This document shows, piece after piece, positions 18,488 to 27,433 of a DNA stretch of 64,000 nt. A program made the translations under genes and the position numbers. The DNA is from Salegentibacter sp. 24 (lineage in GTDB: Bacteria; Bacteroidota; Bacteroidia; Flavobacteriales; Flavobacteriaceae): NCBI RefSeq assembly GCF_004362395.1, contig NZ_SNWE01000017.1, positions 26,142-90,141 of the forward strand, read 5' to 3'. Position 1 is the stretch's first letter. Each line of letters opens with the position of its first letter. The notes beneath the pieces are model-generated. The model was not told the DNA's origin, ran no database searches, and saw only the letters and a list, made by a program, of their open reading frames with translations.

Positions 18488-20605
18488 TTATTTTTTACCG
18501 ATTTTTCGCTTTAATAGTTGCGCATTAATGGCCACTATAATCGTACTTAAACTCATAAATACCGCTCCTACAGCTGGTCCTAAAACAAAGCCTGAAGAAT
18601 ATAATACACCGGCTGCTAAAGGAATAGCCACTACATTATATCCTGTAGCCCAAATCAAATTCTGAATCATTTTATTGTAGGTGGCTTTTCCAAAGAGAAT
18701 TAAGTTGGCAATATCCTGTGGGTTACTGTTGACCAGAATGATATCTGCTGTTTCGGCGGCAACGTCAGTACCTGAACCAACGGCAATACCAACATCAGCT
18801 TTTGCAAGTGCAGGCGCATCGTTTACACCATCGCCAGTCATAGCCACAAACTCTCCCTTACTTTCCAATTCTTTTACTATTTCCACTTTTTGATGTGGCA
18901 AAACTTCGGCGTAGTATCCATCCAAGCCGAGTTTATCGCTAACAGCTTTGGCAGTTCTTTCATTATCACCGGTAGCCATTAAAACTTTTATATTATTCTT
19001 TTTAAAGACTTTTATGGCTTCGGCAGATTCTGGTCGTATTTCATCGGCAAGAGCAATGTAACCAGCTAATTTTCCATCAATCAAGACAAAAACAACTGTT
19101 TCAGCGGCATCACTGTATGCGTCTTCGGGAATAGTGATTTTTTCATCCCTTAAAAAACCAGGACTAACCACTTTTACTTGCTTACCTTCTACATTGGCCT
19201 CAACGCCTTTACCTGTAATTGCATTAAAGTTTTCAGGCTTTGGGATGGTCATATTATCTTCTTTGACTTTTTTAATAATACCTACGGCGATAGGATGTTC
19301 CGAACTTTGTTCCAATGCACTCGAAAGCCTTAAAATTTCTTCAGATGAATAAGTTTCGCTAACAGACTCAATTCGAGTAACGCCAAAATCGCCTTTGGTC
19401 AATGTTCCCGTTTTATCAAACAATAAAGCTGATATTTTTCGGGATTCTTCAAAAGCTGTCCTATTTCGAATTAATAACCCGTTTTGAGCTGAAACAGCAG
19501 TAGAAATAGCAACCACAAGTGGTATGGCAAGACCTAATGCGTGTGGACAAGCAATGACCATAACGGTAACCATTCTTTCTAAAGCATAGACAAATGGAAA
19601 GCCTAAAATCAGCCATACCGCTAATGTTCCAAAACCAATACCTAATGCGATATAGGTAAGCCATTTTGCAGCTCTATCCGAGAGGTTTTGCATTTTTGAT
19701 TTGGTTTTTTGCGCTTCTTCGACCATTTTGATGACCTTGTTGAGATAGCTATCTTTTCCAGTATGCTCAACCTTTACTTTTAAGGTACTGTTACCATTTA
19801 CCGAACCACCAATAACCTTATCGTTTTCATCTTTTTTTACAGGTTTGGATTCGCCTGTAAGCATAGATTCGTTCAGGTAACTTGAACCGTCTACTATAAT
19901 CCCATCAGCAGGAACTTTTTCACCTGGTTTTACAAGTATTACGTCATCTTTCAGTAAATCTTCCAGAGGAATATCTTCAATAGTGTCTCCTTTAACACGA
20001 TGTGCCTCGGCAGGCATCATGCTTACTAACAGCTGCAAGGCCTTAGAGGCGCCTAGAACGCTTTTCATCTCTATCCAATGACCTACAAGCATAATAGCAA
20101 TAAGCGTAGCCAGTTCCCAGAAAAAATCGACACCTTCTAAACCAAACACCGTTGCCGAACTATAAACGTAAGCCACGGTAATGGCCATAGAAATAAGGGT
20201 CATCATCCCTGGTGCACCTTTTTTGATTTCAGACCAGAATCCTTTTAAAAATGGCCAACCACCATAGAAATATACGATTGTGGAAAGTGCAAAAAGGATA
20301 TATGGATTTCCGGGAAGCAAAAACTCATATCCAAAAAAGTCCTGAATCATCGGCGAGAAGAACAGTATGGGAATAGTAAGTACAAGGGTTACCCAAAACC
20401 GTTTTCTAAAATCGGCAATCATCATTTTATGATGGTCGTGCCCGTGTTCTCCGTGCCCTGGATTGTGGCCAGAATGGTCTCCACCTTTGTGGTTCATTTT
20501 AGAATGGTCTTCTTTTTTGTGTTTCATCTTCGAATGGTCCATTTTAGAATGGTCCATTTTAGAATGGTCCATTTCATCGTGATTGTGGTGTTCGTGATTT
20601 TCCAT
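18488..20605 (-). CDS. copB: CopB-type (P1B-3, CPH) copper-translocating P-type ATPase
   Basis: The protein is 705 residues. The cytosolic N-terminus (residues 1-60) is very rich in His and Met with HSKM repeats, a likely metal-binding tail, and has no CxxC HMA domain. Core motifs are all present: TGES at about 250-253, the transmembrane metal site CPH at about 353-355, the phosphorylated Asp in DKTGTLT (about 397), and GDGVNDAPALAKADVGIA. CPH rather than CPC places it in the CopB subgroup, which pumps copper or silver ions out of the cytosol. It precedes the MFS gene with no gap and follows two small genes of the PRPP-synthetase string. Confidence 0.93.
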   Translation of the reverse strand: MENHEHHNHDEMDHSKMDHSKMDHSKMKHKKEDHSKMNHKGGDHSGHNPGHGEHGHDHHKMMIADFRKRFWVTLVLTIPILFFSPMIQDFFGYEFLLPGNPYILFALSTIVYFYGGWPFLKGFWSEIKKGAPGMMTLISMAITVAYVYSSATVFGLEGVDFFWELATLIAIMLVGHWIEMKSVLGASKALQLLVSMMPAEAHRVKGDTIEDIPLEDLLKDDVILVKPGEKVPADGIIVDGSSYLNESMLTGESKPVKKDENDKVIGGSVNGNSTLKVKVEHTGKDSYLNKVIKMVEEAQKTKSKMQNLSDRAAKWLTYIALGIGFGTLAVWLILGFPFVYALERMVTVMVIACPHALGLAIPLVVAISTAVSAQNGLLIRNRTAFEESRKISALLFDKTGTLTKGDFGVTRIESVSETYSSEEILRLSSALEQSSEHPIAVGIIKKVKEDNMTIPKPENFNAITGKGVEANVEGKQVKVVSPGFLRDEKITIPEDAYSDAAETVVFVLIDGKLAGYIALADEIRPESAEAIKVFKKNNIKVLMATGDNERTAKAVSDKLGLDGYYAEVLPHQKVEIVKELESKGEFVAMTGDGVNDAPALAKADVGIAVGSGTDVAAETADIILVNSNPQDIANLILFGKATYNKMIQNLIWATGYNVVAIPLAAGVLYSSGFVLGPAVGAVFMSLSTIIVAINAQLLKRKIGKK

Positions 20606-20623
20606 TATTGTCTTGTTTAAGTG

Positions 20624-20917
20624 TTATCGTAATTTTTTTCTCATAGCTTCCGAAATGTTTTCGGCATAGACGCCATAGGCATCTACCAAAAGTCCTTTAA
20701 TCCCATTTTTTGATGAAATAGCATAAAGCACACTATTATCGTCGGTACTGCTCATACCCTCAAAACGATGCATCTCGTCAACATTAAAATCTTCTGGGTG
20801 TATTTCAATTTTTAGTGAGGCACACTCCAAACATTCTGGTTTTAGGTTAAAATCATATGTATAGCCATTTCCCTGTAAATCGTTTATGGCTTCAGAAAGT
20901 GTATCGTAATTTTTCAT
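20624..20917 (-). CDS. Small conserved protein often named 'phosphoribosylpyrophosphate synthetase'
   Basis: The protein is 97 residues: NYDTLSEAINDLQGNGYTY near the start, then CLECASLKIEIHPEDF and VLYAISSKNGIKGLLVDAYG. I recall near-identical short proteins in many Bacteroidetes that carry the misleading database name phosphoribosylpyrophosphate synthetase. It has no PRPP-synthetase motif and is far too short to be one. Function unknown. It lies 18 bases upstream of copB and 6 bases after the hypothetical gene before it, so it belongs to the same transcript. Confidence 0.75.
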   Translation of the reverse strand: MKNYDTLSEAINDLQGNGYTYDFNLKPECLECASLKIEIHPEDFNVDEMHRFEGMSSTDDNSVLYAISSKNGIKGLLVDAYGVYAENISEAMRKKLR

Positions 20918-20923
20918 CTGTCT

Positions 20924-21568
20924 TTATTTATAGTTTATTGTAAAATAGCTGTTATCTGCTTCTGAAAATTTTTGAAAAGTCAATAAACCTTTTTCATTTA
21001 ATTTTTCGATAACGGTATAATTGAGTTGCTTAATGCGAATTCCCCAGGCATAGGCTTTAATATTAATTTTTGATTTTATAGTGTTTTTCCCATCCTCTAA
21101 TTTTCGGTCATAAATTTTTATGATGCTTTTGGAACCAAAAAAGTTTAACAAGCCCGAGTCAAAACTCATTTCCAATTTAATATCTTTCAAGTTTTGTAAA
21201 TCGTAGAGCTTTTTAAAATTTTCAGAAATGGTATTAATTTCGGTTTCTTTTGATTTTGGCTTGGAAAACGGAAAAGCCATTATCATTACATTGGCGTCAT
21301 CTGGCTCACAACGGTAGGTAGTAGTGTATTTATCGGTTGATTGTTTGTTTTTGTCAAACAATTCTGTAACTACCTTTATTTCATAATATCCATTTTCCTT
21401 TATTGTTTCTCCAGCTTCAAAAGTTTGTTTATTGAGAAAATCACCTTCTTTATCAAAGTTTTCCCGAATAACAACTCTGCCTGAAATCTGCCCAATGAGC
21501 ATTTCAGTTTGTCCAGTCATTGTGATGCTGAATAAAGTGATTAGTACTATAAAGCCTTGTTTTCTCAT
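20924..21568 (-). CDS. Hypothetical secreted protein in the prs operon
   Basis: The protein is 214 residues with a signal peptide (MRKQGFIVLITLFSITMTGQ). The mature part alternates short beta-like segments (GYYEIKVVTELFD, YTTTYRCEPDDANVMIMAF, KIKLEMSF-type). I recognise no family with confidence. Its ATG overlaps the stop of the PRPP synthetase gene by four bases (21565-21568), so it is translationally coupled to a cytosolic enzyme although itself exported, which is odd. Confidence 0.65.
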   Translation of the reverse strand: MRKQGFIVLITLFSITMTGQTEMLIGQISGRVVIRENFDKEGDFLNKQTFEAGETIKENGYYEIKVVTELFDKNKQSTDKYTTTYRCEPDDANVMIMAFPFSKPKSKETEINTISENFKKLYDLQNLKDIKLEMSFDSGLLNFFGSKSIIKIYDRKLEDGKNTIKSKINIKAYAWGIRIKQLNYTVIEKLNEKGLLTFQKFSEADNSYFTINYK

Positions 21569-22458
21569 ATATGGTGCATTAATTTTTTTACCTCTTTTGC
21601 CATAATATCACTTAAATCAATTCCATTTGAAGAGTGTGGGATGGTATTACAAGTCACTATTTTTTCTACTCCGGAATCCAATAAATCTTGATAGGCGTTT
21701 CCTGAAAAAACGGCGTGAATGCCTACACAAATAGGTGGTTTCATTCCTGCTTTTTTAAGATGTTGTACGGTTTCAATCATTGTTCGGGCTGTGGAAATAA
21801 TATCATCTACCAAAATGGGTGTAGCATCTTTATATATATCCACATCGGGAACAGAGACTTCTACATCACGGTCACCGTGACGCACCTTTTGTAATACCGT
21901 AAATGGTGCTCCTGCATTTTTGGCGACTTCTGATACCCATTGTTCACTTTCAGAATCAGGTCCGATAAGTACCGGGTTTTCGATATTTTCTTTAATCCAT
22001 TCTGAAATTGCGTCGGCAGCGTGAATCACTTTATTTGGAATTTGATACACTTCTCCCAACGAACTAATTCTGTGCAAGTGAGGGTCAACTGTGGTAATGC
22101 TATCGGCGAAACCAGAAATCAATTTTCCGAAGAAACCGGAAGTCACTCCTTCTCCTTCATTAAATACTTTGTCCTGCCGCATATACGCCAAATAGGGTGC
22201 TACCAAACAGGTACACATAGCTCCTAATGATTTGGCTGTGTGGCTTAAAAAATATAGTGACAACAGTTTTTCGTCCGGTTCGTGCAAGGTGCATACCAGT
22301 ACCACACATTTATCTTTAACATCAGACAATATGCGCGTGTATGATTCCCCGTCAGGGAATTTCCTTAATGTGGCTTGACCCACTTCAGCATCCATTTTTG
22401 TAGCCATTAGTTCTGTGAGTTCTTCATTTCCGGGAAGACTGAATAATATTGTTTTCAT
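21565..22458 (-). CDS. prs: Ribose-phosphate diphosphokinase (PRPP synthetase) family
   Basis: The protein is 297 residues. FPDGESYTRI (about residues 34-43), YLAYMRQDKVFNEGEG (about 95-110) and the PRPP-binding loop PILVDDIISTARTM (about 215-228) correspond to known PRPP-synthetase motifs; VRHGDRDVEV replaces the usual catalytic-loop KxRP region. The enzyme makes PRPP from ribose 5-phosphate and ATP. It is somewhat divergent from the housekeeping enzyme and is probably a specialised second copy. It lies 10 bases after the AMP/thymidine phosphorylase gene, an arrangement linking ribose-phosphate chemistry of both enzymes. Confidence 0.85.
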   Translation of the reverse strand: MKTILFSLPGNEELTELMATKMDAEVGQATLRKFPDGESYTRILSDVKDKCVVLVCTLHEPDEKLLSLYFLSHTAKSLGAMCTCLVAPYLAYMRQDKVFNEGEGVTSGFFGKLISGFADSITTVDPHLHRISSLGEVYQIPNKVIHAADAISEWIKENIENPVLIGPDSESEQWVSEVAKNAGAPFTVLQKVRHGDRDVEVSVPDVDIYKDATPILVDDIISTARTMIETVQHLKKAGMKPPICVGIHAVFSGNAYQDLLDSGVEKIVTCNTIPHSSNGIDLSDIMAKEVKKLMHHI

Positions 22459-22468
22459 AGTATGTTCT

Positions 22469-23971
22469 TTAATTTATAGTTATGATGTCGTTATGGTTGT
22501 TTTCATATTCCAAGGCATAATTAAGTTCACCTTTGGATTCAGCATATATGGTATAAAGCAGTTGGTTCTCTTCGATTTGTTCTCCCAAATGCACATTTAG
22601 AAGAATCCCTGCCGATTTAGATTGTGGTGCTCCAGAAAGCTTCGCCAGTTTTGCAATTTTACGGTTATCAATTCGTTGCAAAACGCCTGACTTTTCAGCT
22701 TTAATTTCAATTTTATAAGGTGCTAAAACTGGTTTTGAAAATTGACCTTGCGCCTTACAAATGGCTACGAATTTTTCATATGCTTTTCCAGATTTGAGAA
22801 TTTTATGTGCGGTTTCCTGTCCCTTTCCTTTTTCTACTTTTCCAGAAAGTTCTAATAGTTCAGTAGCTAAAAGCAATGCTCTTTCTGTTAAGTCTTTAGG
22901 TGCATCTTCCTCATTTTTCAAAACTTTTAATATATCTATGGCTTCTAAAGTTGGACCGATACCTCTTCCAACAGGCTGCGTGCCATCCGTAACTACAACT
23001 TTTACATTCAACCCAACAGCAGTTCCAACGGTTTCCATATGATTTTTTAGTTTTTCTGCCATTTCGGTACTGCGAACCTTGGCGGTTTCTCCCACGGGAA
23101 TATCAATGACCACGTGAGTAGAACCAGCTGCTGCCTTTTTAGAGAGTACTGAAGCGATGAGCTGACCTTCGCTATCAATATCCAAGGCTTTTTCAATTTT
23201 AATGAGCACATCATCGGCAGGACTTAACTGCGCTGTACCGCCCCAAACAAAACATCCGCCTTCTTTTTCTACTACGGTCTTTATTTCCTCGGAAGAGAGC
23301 GTAACATTGGTCAGTACTTCCATTGTATCTGCTGTGCCTGCTGGCGAAGTGATTGCCCGTGAGGATGTTTTTGGCATAGTAAGCCCATACGCGGCAACAA
23401 TGGCAACTACCAATGGTGTTGTCCTATTGCCAGGCAATCCGCCAATACAATGTTTGTCGACCACGATATCCTTGTTCCAGTTCAGTTGCTTTCCGGAAGC
23501 AATCATTGCTTTCGTTAGGTCGGATATTTCATCAATATCCATTCGGTCGCCAGCACAGGCAGTAATAAATGCCGAAAGGTGGATGTTGGAATAATCGCCT
23601 TCCACGATATCGGTTATGATGTTGTTATAGGCCTTATAATCCAGTTTTTTGTTATAGATTTTTGCCCTGACGTGGCTTAAGGATTCAATAGGCTCTAAAT
23701 GGGAAACATATAATGTATCGTTTGGGGAAACATTGAGTTTTTTCGCAGCAGCATCTGATAGTCCGATTTCATTAGGCAACAGAATATCAGAATTCAGGAC
23801 ATTAAGACTTGCTACGATTGATGTATTTGCATTGGATATTCTTATTCGGGTAAGTGCCTCAAACCCTTCTGAAATACAGACGTGGCAATCTTCGCGCATA
23901 TACACTACATTTTCGTTTTGGGTATAGATTCCGAGATGTTTATATTTTAATATGTTTGAGTGTGTGTCCAT
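22469..23971 (-). CDS. AMP phosphorylase / thymidine phosphorylase family protein
   Basis: The protein is 500 residues, the length of archaeal-type AMP phosphorylase (longer than E. coli DeoA). An N-terminal domain of about 85 residues precedes a glycosyltransferase-family-3 fold with VDKHCIGGLPGNRTTP (phosphate site, about 168-183), SSRAITSPAGTADTMEVL (about 204-221) and KKAAAGSTHVVIDIP. Archaeal relatives split AMP and phosphate into adenine and ribose 1,5-bisphosphate; others act on thymidine. No ribose-1,5-bisphosphate isomerase or RuBisCO gene is in the window. It is co-transcribed with prs and the beta-CASP gene. Confidence 0.85.
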   Translation of the reverse strand: MDTHSNILKYKHLGIYTQNENVVYMREDCHVCISEGFEALTRIRISNANTSIVASLNVLNSDILLPNEIGLSDAAAKKLNVSPNDTLYVSHLEPIESLSHVRAKIYNKKLDYKAYNNIITDIVEGDYSNIHLSAFITACAGDRMDIDEISDLTKAMIASGKQLNWNKDIVVDKHCIGGLPGNRTTPLVVAIVAAYGLTMPKTSSRAITSPAGTADTMEVLTNVTLSSEEIKTVVEKEGGCFVWGGTAQLSPADDVLIKIEKALDIDSEGQLIASVLSKKAAAGSTHVVIDIPVGETAKVRSTEMAEKLKNHMETVGTAVGLNVKVVVTDGTQPVGRGIGPTLEAIDILKVLKNEEDAPKDLTERALLLATELLELSGKVEKGKGQETAHKILKSGKAYEKFVAICKAQGQFSKPVLAPYKIEIKAEKSGVLQRIDNRKIAKLAKLSGAPQSKSAGILLNVHLGEQIEENQLLYTIYAESKGELNYALEYENNHNDIITIN

Positions 23972-23999
23972 ATTTTATTGGTTGTTGTGATTTTTCGAT

Positions 24000-25376
24000 T
24001 TATTCTATTTCTTCGATGGTGTATAATTGCGGAATTTCTGCATCCCACCCATAGGTTTCCTTGATGCCTTTTTGCAATGCTTCTGCACTCTCTTTTTCAC
24101 CGTGTACAATGAAAATACGTTCGGGTTTGTTTTTTATCTTATCCATCCAGTCCATAAGTTCTGCGTGGTCTGCGTGTGCCGAAAGCCCTTCAATTTCTGC
24201 AACTTCCATATCAAAGGGCACCCATTTTCCATACACTTTAAGTTCCTTATCGCCTTCCAATAATTTTCTGCCTCGCGTACCTTCAGCTTGATAACCCACA
24301 AAAAGCAAGGTGTTGTTGGGGTTTTGTGCCTGTGTTTCAAGGTAGTTTAGCATTCTTCCGCCTGTGAGCATTCCGCTTCCTGCAATCACGATTTTCGGTT
24401 TATTATCTGTTCGTAATTCCATTGTTTCCCGATAACTGCTTACGACCGTAAAGTGCGAGCACATTTCGTCACATTCGTTATCTTCCAACCTGTGCCAATC
24501 TCTTGTGCGATGAAACAATTCTAATACACTTGCTCCCATTGGGCTATCCATTATCATTTGTATTTTTGGTATTTTCTTCTCTTTCAATAATTTCCAAAAA
24601 ATCAGCATCATCAATTGGGCACGTTCTACTGAAAAACTTGGAACAAATAGGCTGCCACCTCTGTTGATGGTGTCATTGACCAATTTTTCTATCTGTGGAA
24701 GTGCTTCTACTTCATCAGGATGAAATCTTCCTCCGTAGGTGGATTCAATAAATAATACATCTGCCTTTTTTGGCTTTAATGGCGGAAACAGTAATAAATC
24801 GTTTGTTCTGCCTATATCGCCAGAAAACACAAAACGTTTCCTGTGTACATCCAACTCAATGTAAGTTGCTCCCAGAATGTGTCCATTATATTGAAATCGA
24901 GCCCTTATGCCATCAAACAATGGAATCCATTGTGATTGCGGAATTCCTTTAAAATGAGGGATAGTTTTTTCTACATCCTTTAGGTCGTACAATGGTTCAG
25001 CAGGATTATGTTTGGAATAGCCTTCTTTATTGGCACGTTCTGCTTCTTGTTCCTGAATTTTTGCACTATCATTCAAAATGATTTTTGCAATATCCAAAGT
25101 GGGGTTGGTACCATAGATGGGTCCATTAAAGCCTTGCTTTACCAATCTCGGCAGATAACCTGTGTGGTCCATATGGCCGTGGGTGAGCAAAACAGCATCA
25201 ATATCAGCAACATTAACAGGTGGGTACTCCCAGTTTTTAAGGCGTAATTCCTTTACCCCTTGAAAAAGTCCGCAGTCTATGAGTATCTTTTTATCTCCTG
25301 TATCCACTAAATATTTTGAGCCGGTTACTGTGCCTGCCGCTCCTAAGAAATGGATGTTTATTTTATTTTTTTTCAT
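24000..25376 (-). CDS. MBL-fold beta-CASP RNase-like hydrolase
   Basis: The protein is 458 residues. The metallo-beta-lactamase motif is LLTHGHMDHTGYLPRL (about 64-79), preceded by FLGAAGTVTGSKYLV. A beta-CASP insert (GGSLFVPSFSVERAQ) and a C-terminal RMMBL region with GLSAHADHAELMDW complete the architecture of CPSF-73-like or YsgA-type processing enzymes. Two zinc ions would be bound by the HxHxDH set. These act on RNA as endo- or exonucleases in the cytosol. Position in the nucleotide string suggests that it feeds nucleotides from RNA to the phosphorylase, which is inference. Confidence 0.9.
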   Translation of the reverse strand: MKKNKINIHFLGAAGTVTGSKYLVDTGDKKILIDCGLFQGVKELRLKNWEYPPVNVADIDAVLLTHGHMDHTGYLPRLVKQGFNGPIYGTNPTLDIAKIILNDSAKIQEQEAERANKEGYSKHNPAEPLYDLKDVEKTIPHFKGIPQSQWIPLFDGIRARFQYNGHILGATYIELDVHRKRFVFSGDIGRTNDLLLFPPLKPKKADVLFIESTYGGRFHPDEVEALPQIEKLVNDTINRGGSLFVPSFSVERAQLMMLIFWKLLKEKKIPKIQMIMDSPMGASVLELFHRTRDWHRLEDNECDEMCSHFTVVSSYRETMELRTDNKPKIVIAGSGMLTGGRMLNYLETQAQNPNNTLLFVGYQAEGTRGRKLLEGDKELKVYGKWVPFDMEVAEIEGLSAHADHAELMDWMDKIKNKPERIFIVHGEKESAEALQKGIKETYGWDAEIPQLYTIEEIE

Positions 25377-25408
25377 TGGTATCTATTTAGGTTGTTGTAC
25401 ATAATTTA

Positions 25409-25684
25409 CTACAAGAGCTGCTCCCCAAATTTGTGACCACCGCAGCAGGAAGGTGTATTTCCTTTATCTTGTTTTGATTTGCTCAATTCCACTATTTCTT
25501 TATATAGATTACGAGAATCCTCTTTAATAAAAAGAGCCAATTTCTTTACTGATTTAGGTTCAAAGTGAACCATTTCCAATAATATCTCAAGGGCTTCTTC
25601 AAGTAGTTTTGAGTCATCTTCCAATGCCTAGTAAAATGGTTCTAAATCTATGTTGCCCTGTTTTTGCAATTCTTCAGTTTTCAT
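25409..25684 (-). pseudogene. Small conserved-looking ORF interrupted by an in-frame TAG
   Basis: From the ATG at 25684 the frame reads MKTEELQKQGNIDLEPFY, then TAG at 25628-25630, then ALEDDSKLLEEALEIL in the same frame to a TAA at 25409, ending with TPSCCGGHKFGEQLL. The sequence on both sides of the TAG looks like one helical protein of about 90 residues with a CCGGH end. Restart at a TTG (25624) could give the 71-residue C-terminal part. Family unknown. It fits the operon spacing on both sides. It is either a recent nonsense mutant or a readthrough case. Confidence 0.5.
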
Positions 25685-25725
25685 TTGTATTATTTTTAAA
25701 AATTAGTAATTATTCATTATTTGAA

Positions 25726-26568
25726 TTAATGGGATCTACATAATTCTCTTGAATCTTCGAGTATCTTATTTTGCCTTAGCTTACTGATACCCATTTGTTC
25801 CAAAAAGTCTGGATTTTCGTGTAGCTCCTTGCAGAGTATGATGCCTTGATCCAATAATTTTGTTTTTTCAGCTTTGGTAAGTGTTGTTAAAGCGGTTAAG
25901 GGATGTAGCCCCGATTTATCTATTCTGTCCTTGAGACCATTTCCTCTTGGATAATCCCAACTGGTCATAAGCATTCCAACACATTTCCCGTACTGAATGG
26001 CATCGGTTGTGAAACGCGTATTGGTGTAAACCCCGCCTTTATGAAGTTTAGCCTCGTGACCTTTTTGGTGTTTCCATTGCTTTTCCACGTCCAAAAACCG
26101 TGAATGGATATATAATGGGATTTTTACATTGCAAAACCTGCCTTGGTCACTATGGTATTTACATTCAATCATATAATGTTTATTTCCTTTTTGCGCTATC
26201 ACATCCACTTCGTGCTGAACGCAATTGCCTTGAACTATGACACCAACCTGTGTTGAAAATCCTTCGTGTGCCAATAGTTTGCCTACTAACTTTTCAAATG
26301 GAAAACCGGTTGGACCTAGTTCCATTAAAGCTTTTTTGAGCTTGTACTTTGAGGCACTTACCCTAGATTTTCGTTTTAGCATCTTGAAAGCCAACTGATA
26401 GATTTTTTTGGTTGTCATTCCTTCTTCAATCTGCTCTTGTACTTTCCGGGCTACATCCTGAATAATATCCTCATCTGCCCGTGAACGCCGCAGGGAGTTG
26501 ATGAGTTTGTTTACATCAAAGGCTTCGTACTCACCAGAGTATTTTTTTATTAAGACTGATTTATTCAT
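25726..26568 (-). CDS. ATP-cone domain fused to Mrr-like restriction endonuclease domain
   Basis: The protein is 280 residues. Residues about 3-85 form an ATP-cone (VLIKKYSGEYEAFDVNKLI, with SLRRS), the nucleotide-sensing module known from ribonucleotide reductase and NrdR. Residues about 90-190 are an Mrr-type PD-(D/E)xK nuclease: GFPFEKLVGKLLAHEGF, then HEVDVIAQKGNKHYMIECKY with the catalytic D..ExK. A short helical tail (DFLEQMGISKLRQNKIL) follows. It may cut or bind nucleic acid under control of ATP or dATP level; this is inference from the domains. It follows the USP gene by only two bases. Confidence 0.85.
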   Translation of the reverse strand: MNKSVLIKKYSGEYEAFDVNKLINSLRRSRADEDIIQDVARKVQEQIEEGMTTKKIYQLAFKMLKRKSRVSASKYKLKKALMELGPTGFPFEKLVGKLLAHEGFSTQVGVIVQGNCVQHEVDVIAQKGNKHYMIECKYHSDQGRFCNVKIPLYIHSRFLDVEKQWKHQKGHEAKLHKGGVYTNTRFTTDAIQYGKCVGMLMTSWDYPRGNGLKDRIDKSGLHPLTALTTLTKAEKTKLLDQGIILCKELHENPDFLEQMGISKLRQNKILEDSRELCRSH

Positions 26569-26570
26569 TG

Positions 26571-27401
26571 TTACATTTTAATAGTCATTACTGGTAATTC
26601 GGAGTGATTGGTTACACCCTCTGCGATGCTTTTAGAGAATAAAGTTAAAAAGCCTGTACGTCCGTGAGTACACATTGCGATTAAATCGGCATTTTTATAT
26701 CGTAAAAAATTGTTTATCCCTGTTTCTACGTCTTGTTCGTTATATACATTCATTGAGAAGTTATCCAAATCGGGGAATTTTTTCAGGAACTCCTTGATGG
26801 GATCCAACCCTTGTTCTATACTGTTAAAATCGGTCTGAGTATTGACCCTCAATAAATGGATATGTGCGCCGCATTTTTCAGCAATCGAAATAACCTGCTT
26901 AAATGCATCGCTTACATCTTGAAGAAAATCTGAAACAAAAACGATATCCTTAAAAGGAAAGGATACTTCTTCATCCTTGACTACAACAACTGGTACATCA
27001 GCTTTCCTAACAATTTTTTCTACGTTGCTTCCCATTAACTCACGTATACCGCCTCGGGTGCCACTACTTCCCGTAACTATAAAATCGTGATGAAAATGAC
27101 CCGAATGTTTAAGGATATTTGCCTGACCACCATCAAATTCAAGAAAAGTCCTGCACTCAAGGCCTTGTCGTTCTGCTTTTTTCTCCAGTTCTCTCAAGGA
27201 GGCTTTTGCGATGCCTATTTGCTTTACTGTTTCTGGATATCTTTTTTCTTTTTCCTTATCTAGCTCAACCCAGTTTACGGGGGTGTTAATTAAGTGAAAA
27301 AAATGAATTTCTGAATTGTAAAGCTTTGCCATTTCAATTCCGAGTTCCTCTGCTTTCTTGCAGTTTTCTGAAAAGTTTGTAGGTACGAGTATGTTTTTCA
27401 T
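26571..27401 (-). CDS. Universal stress protein, two tandem Usp domains
   Basis: The protein is 276 residues. Domain one starts MKNILVPTNFSENCKKAEE and ends with a loop FIVTGSSGTRGGIRELMGS (Gx2Gx9G-like, ATP-binding type). Domain two starts FKDIVFVSDFLQDVSDAFK and ends DLIAMCTHGRTGFLTLFSKS. Tandem Usp proteins of this size are common in Bacteroidetes stress loci and act in the cytosol, often under hypoxia or growth arrest. It is co-transcribed with the aldolase gene (32 bases apart). Confidence 0.9.
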   Translation of the reverse strand: MKNILVPTNFSENCKKAEELGIEMAKLYNSEIHFFHLINTPVNWVELDKEKEKRYPETVKQIGIAKASLRELEKKAERQGLECRTFLEFDGGQANILKHSGHFHHDFIVTGSSGTRGGIRELMGSNVEKIVRKADVPVVVVKDEEVSFPFKDIVFVSDFLQDVSDAFKQVISIAEKCGAHIHLLRVNTQTDFNSIEQGLDPIKEFLKKFPDLDNFSMNVYNEQDVETGINNFLRYKNADLIAMCTHGRTGFLTLFSKSIAEGVTNHSELPVMTIKM

Positions 27402-27433
27402 GATTTATTGTTTTTAAATTGTTTTCGTTATAA

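Noticed and set aside
20624..20917. Calling the 97-residue protein a real PRPP synthetase
   Set aside because: No PRPP-binding loop or catalytic motif; the name is a database habit.
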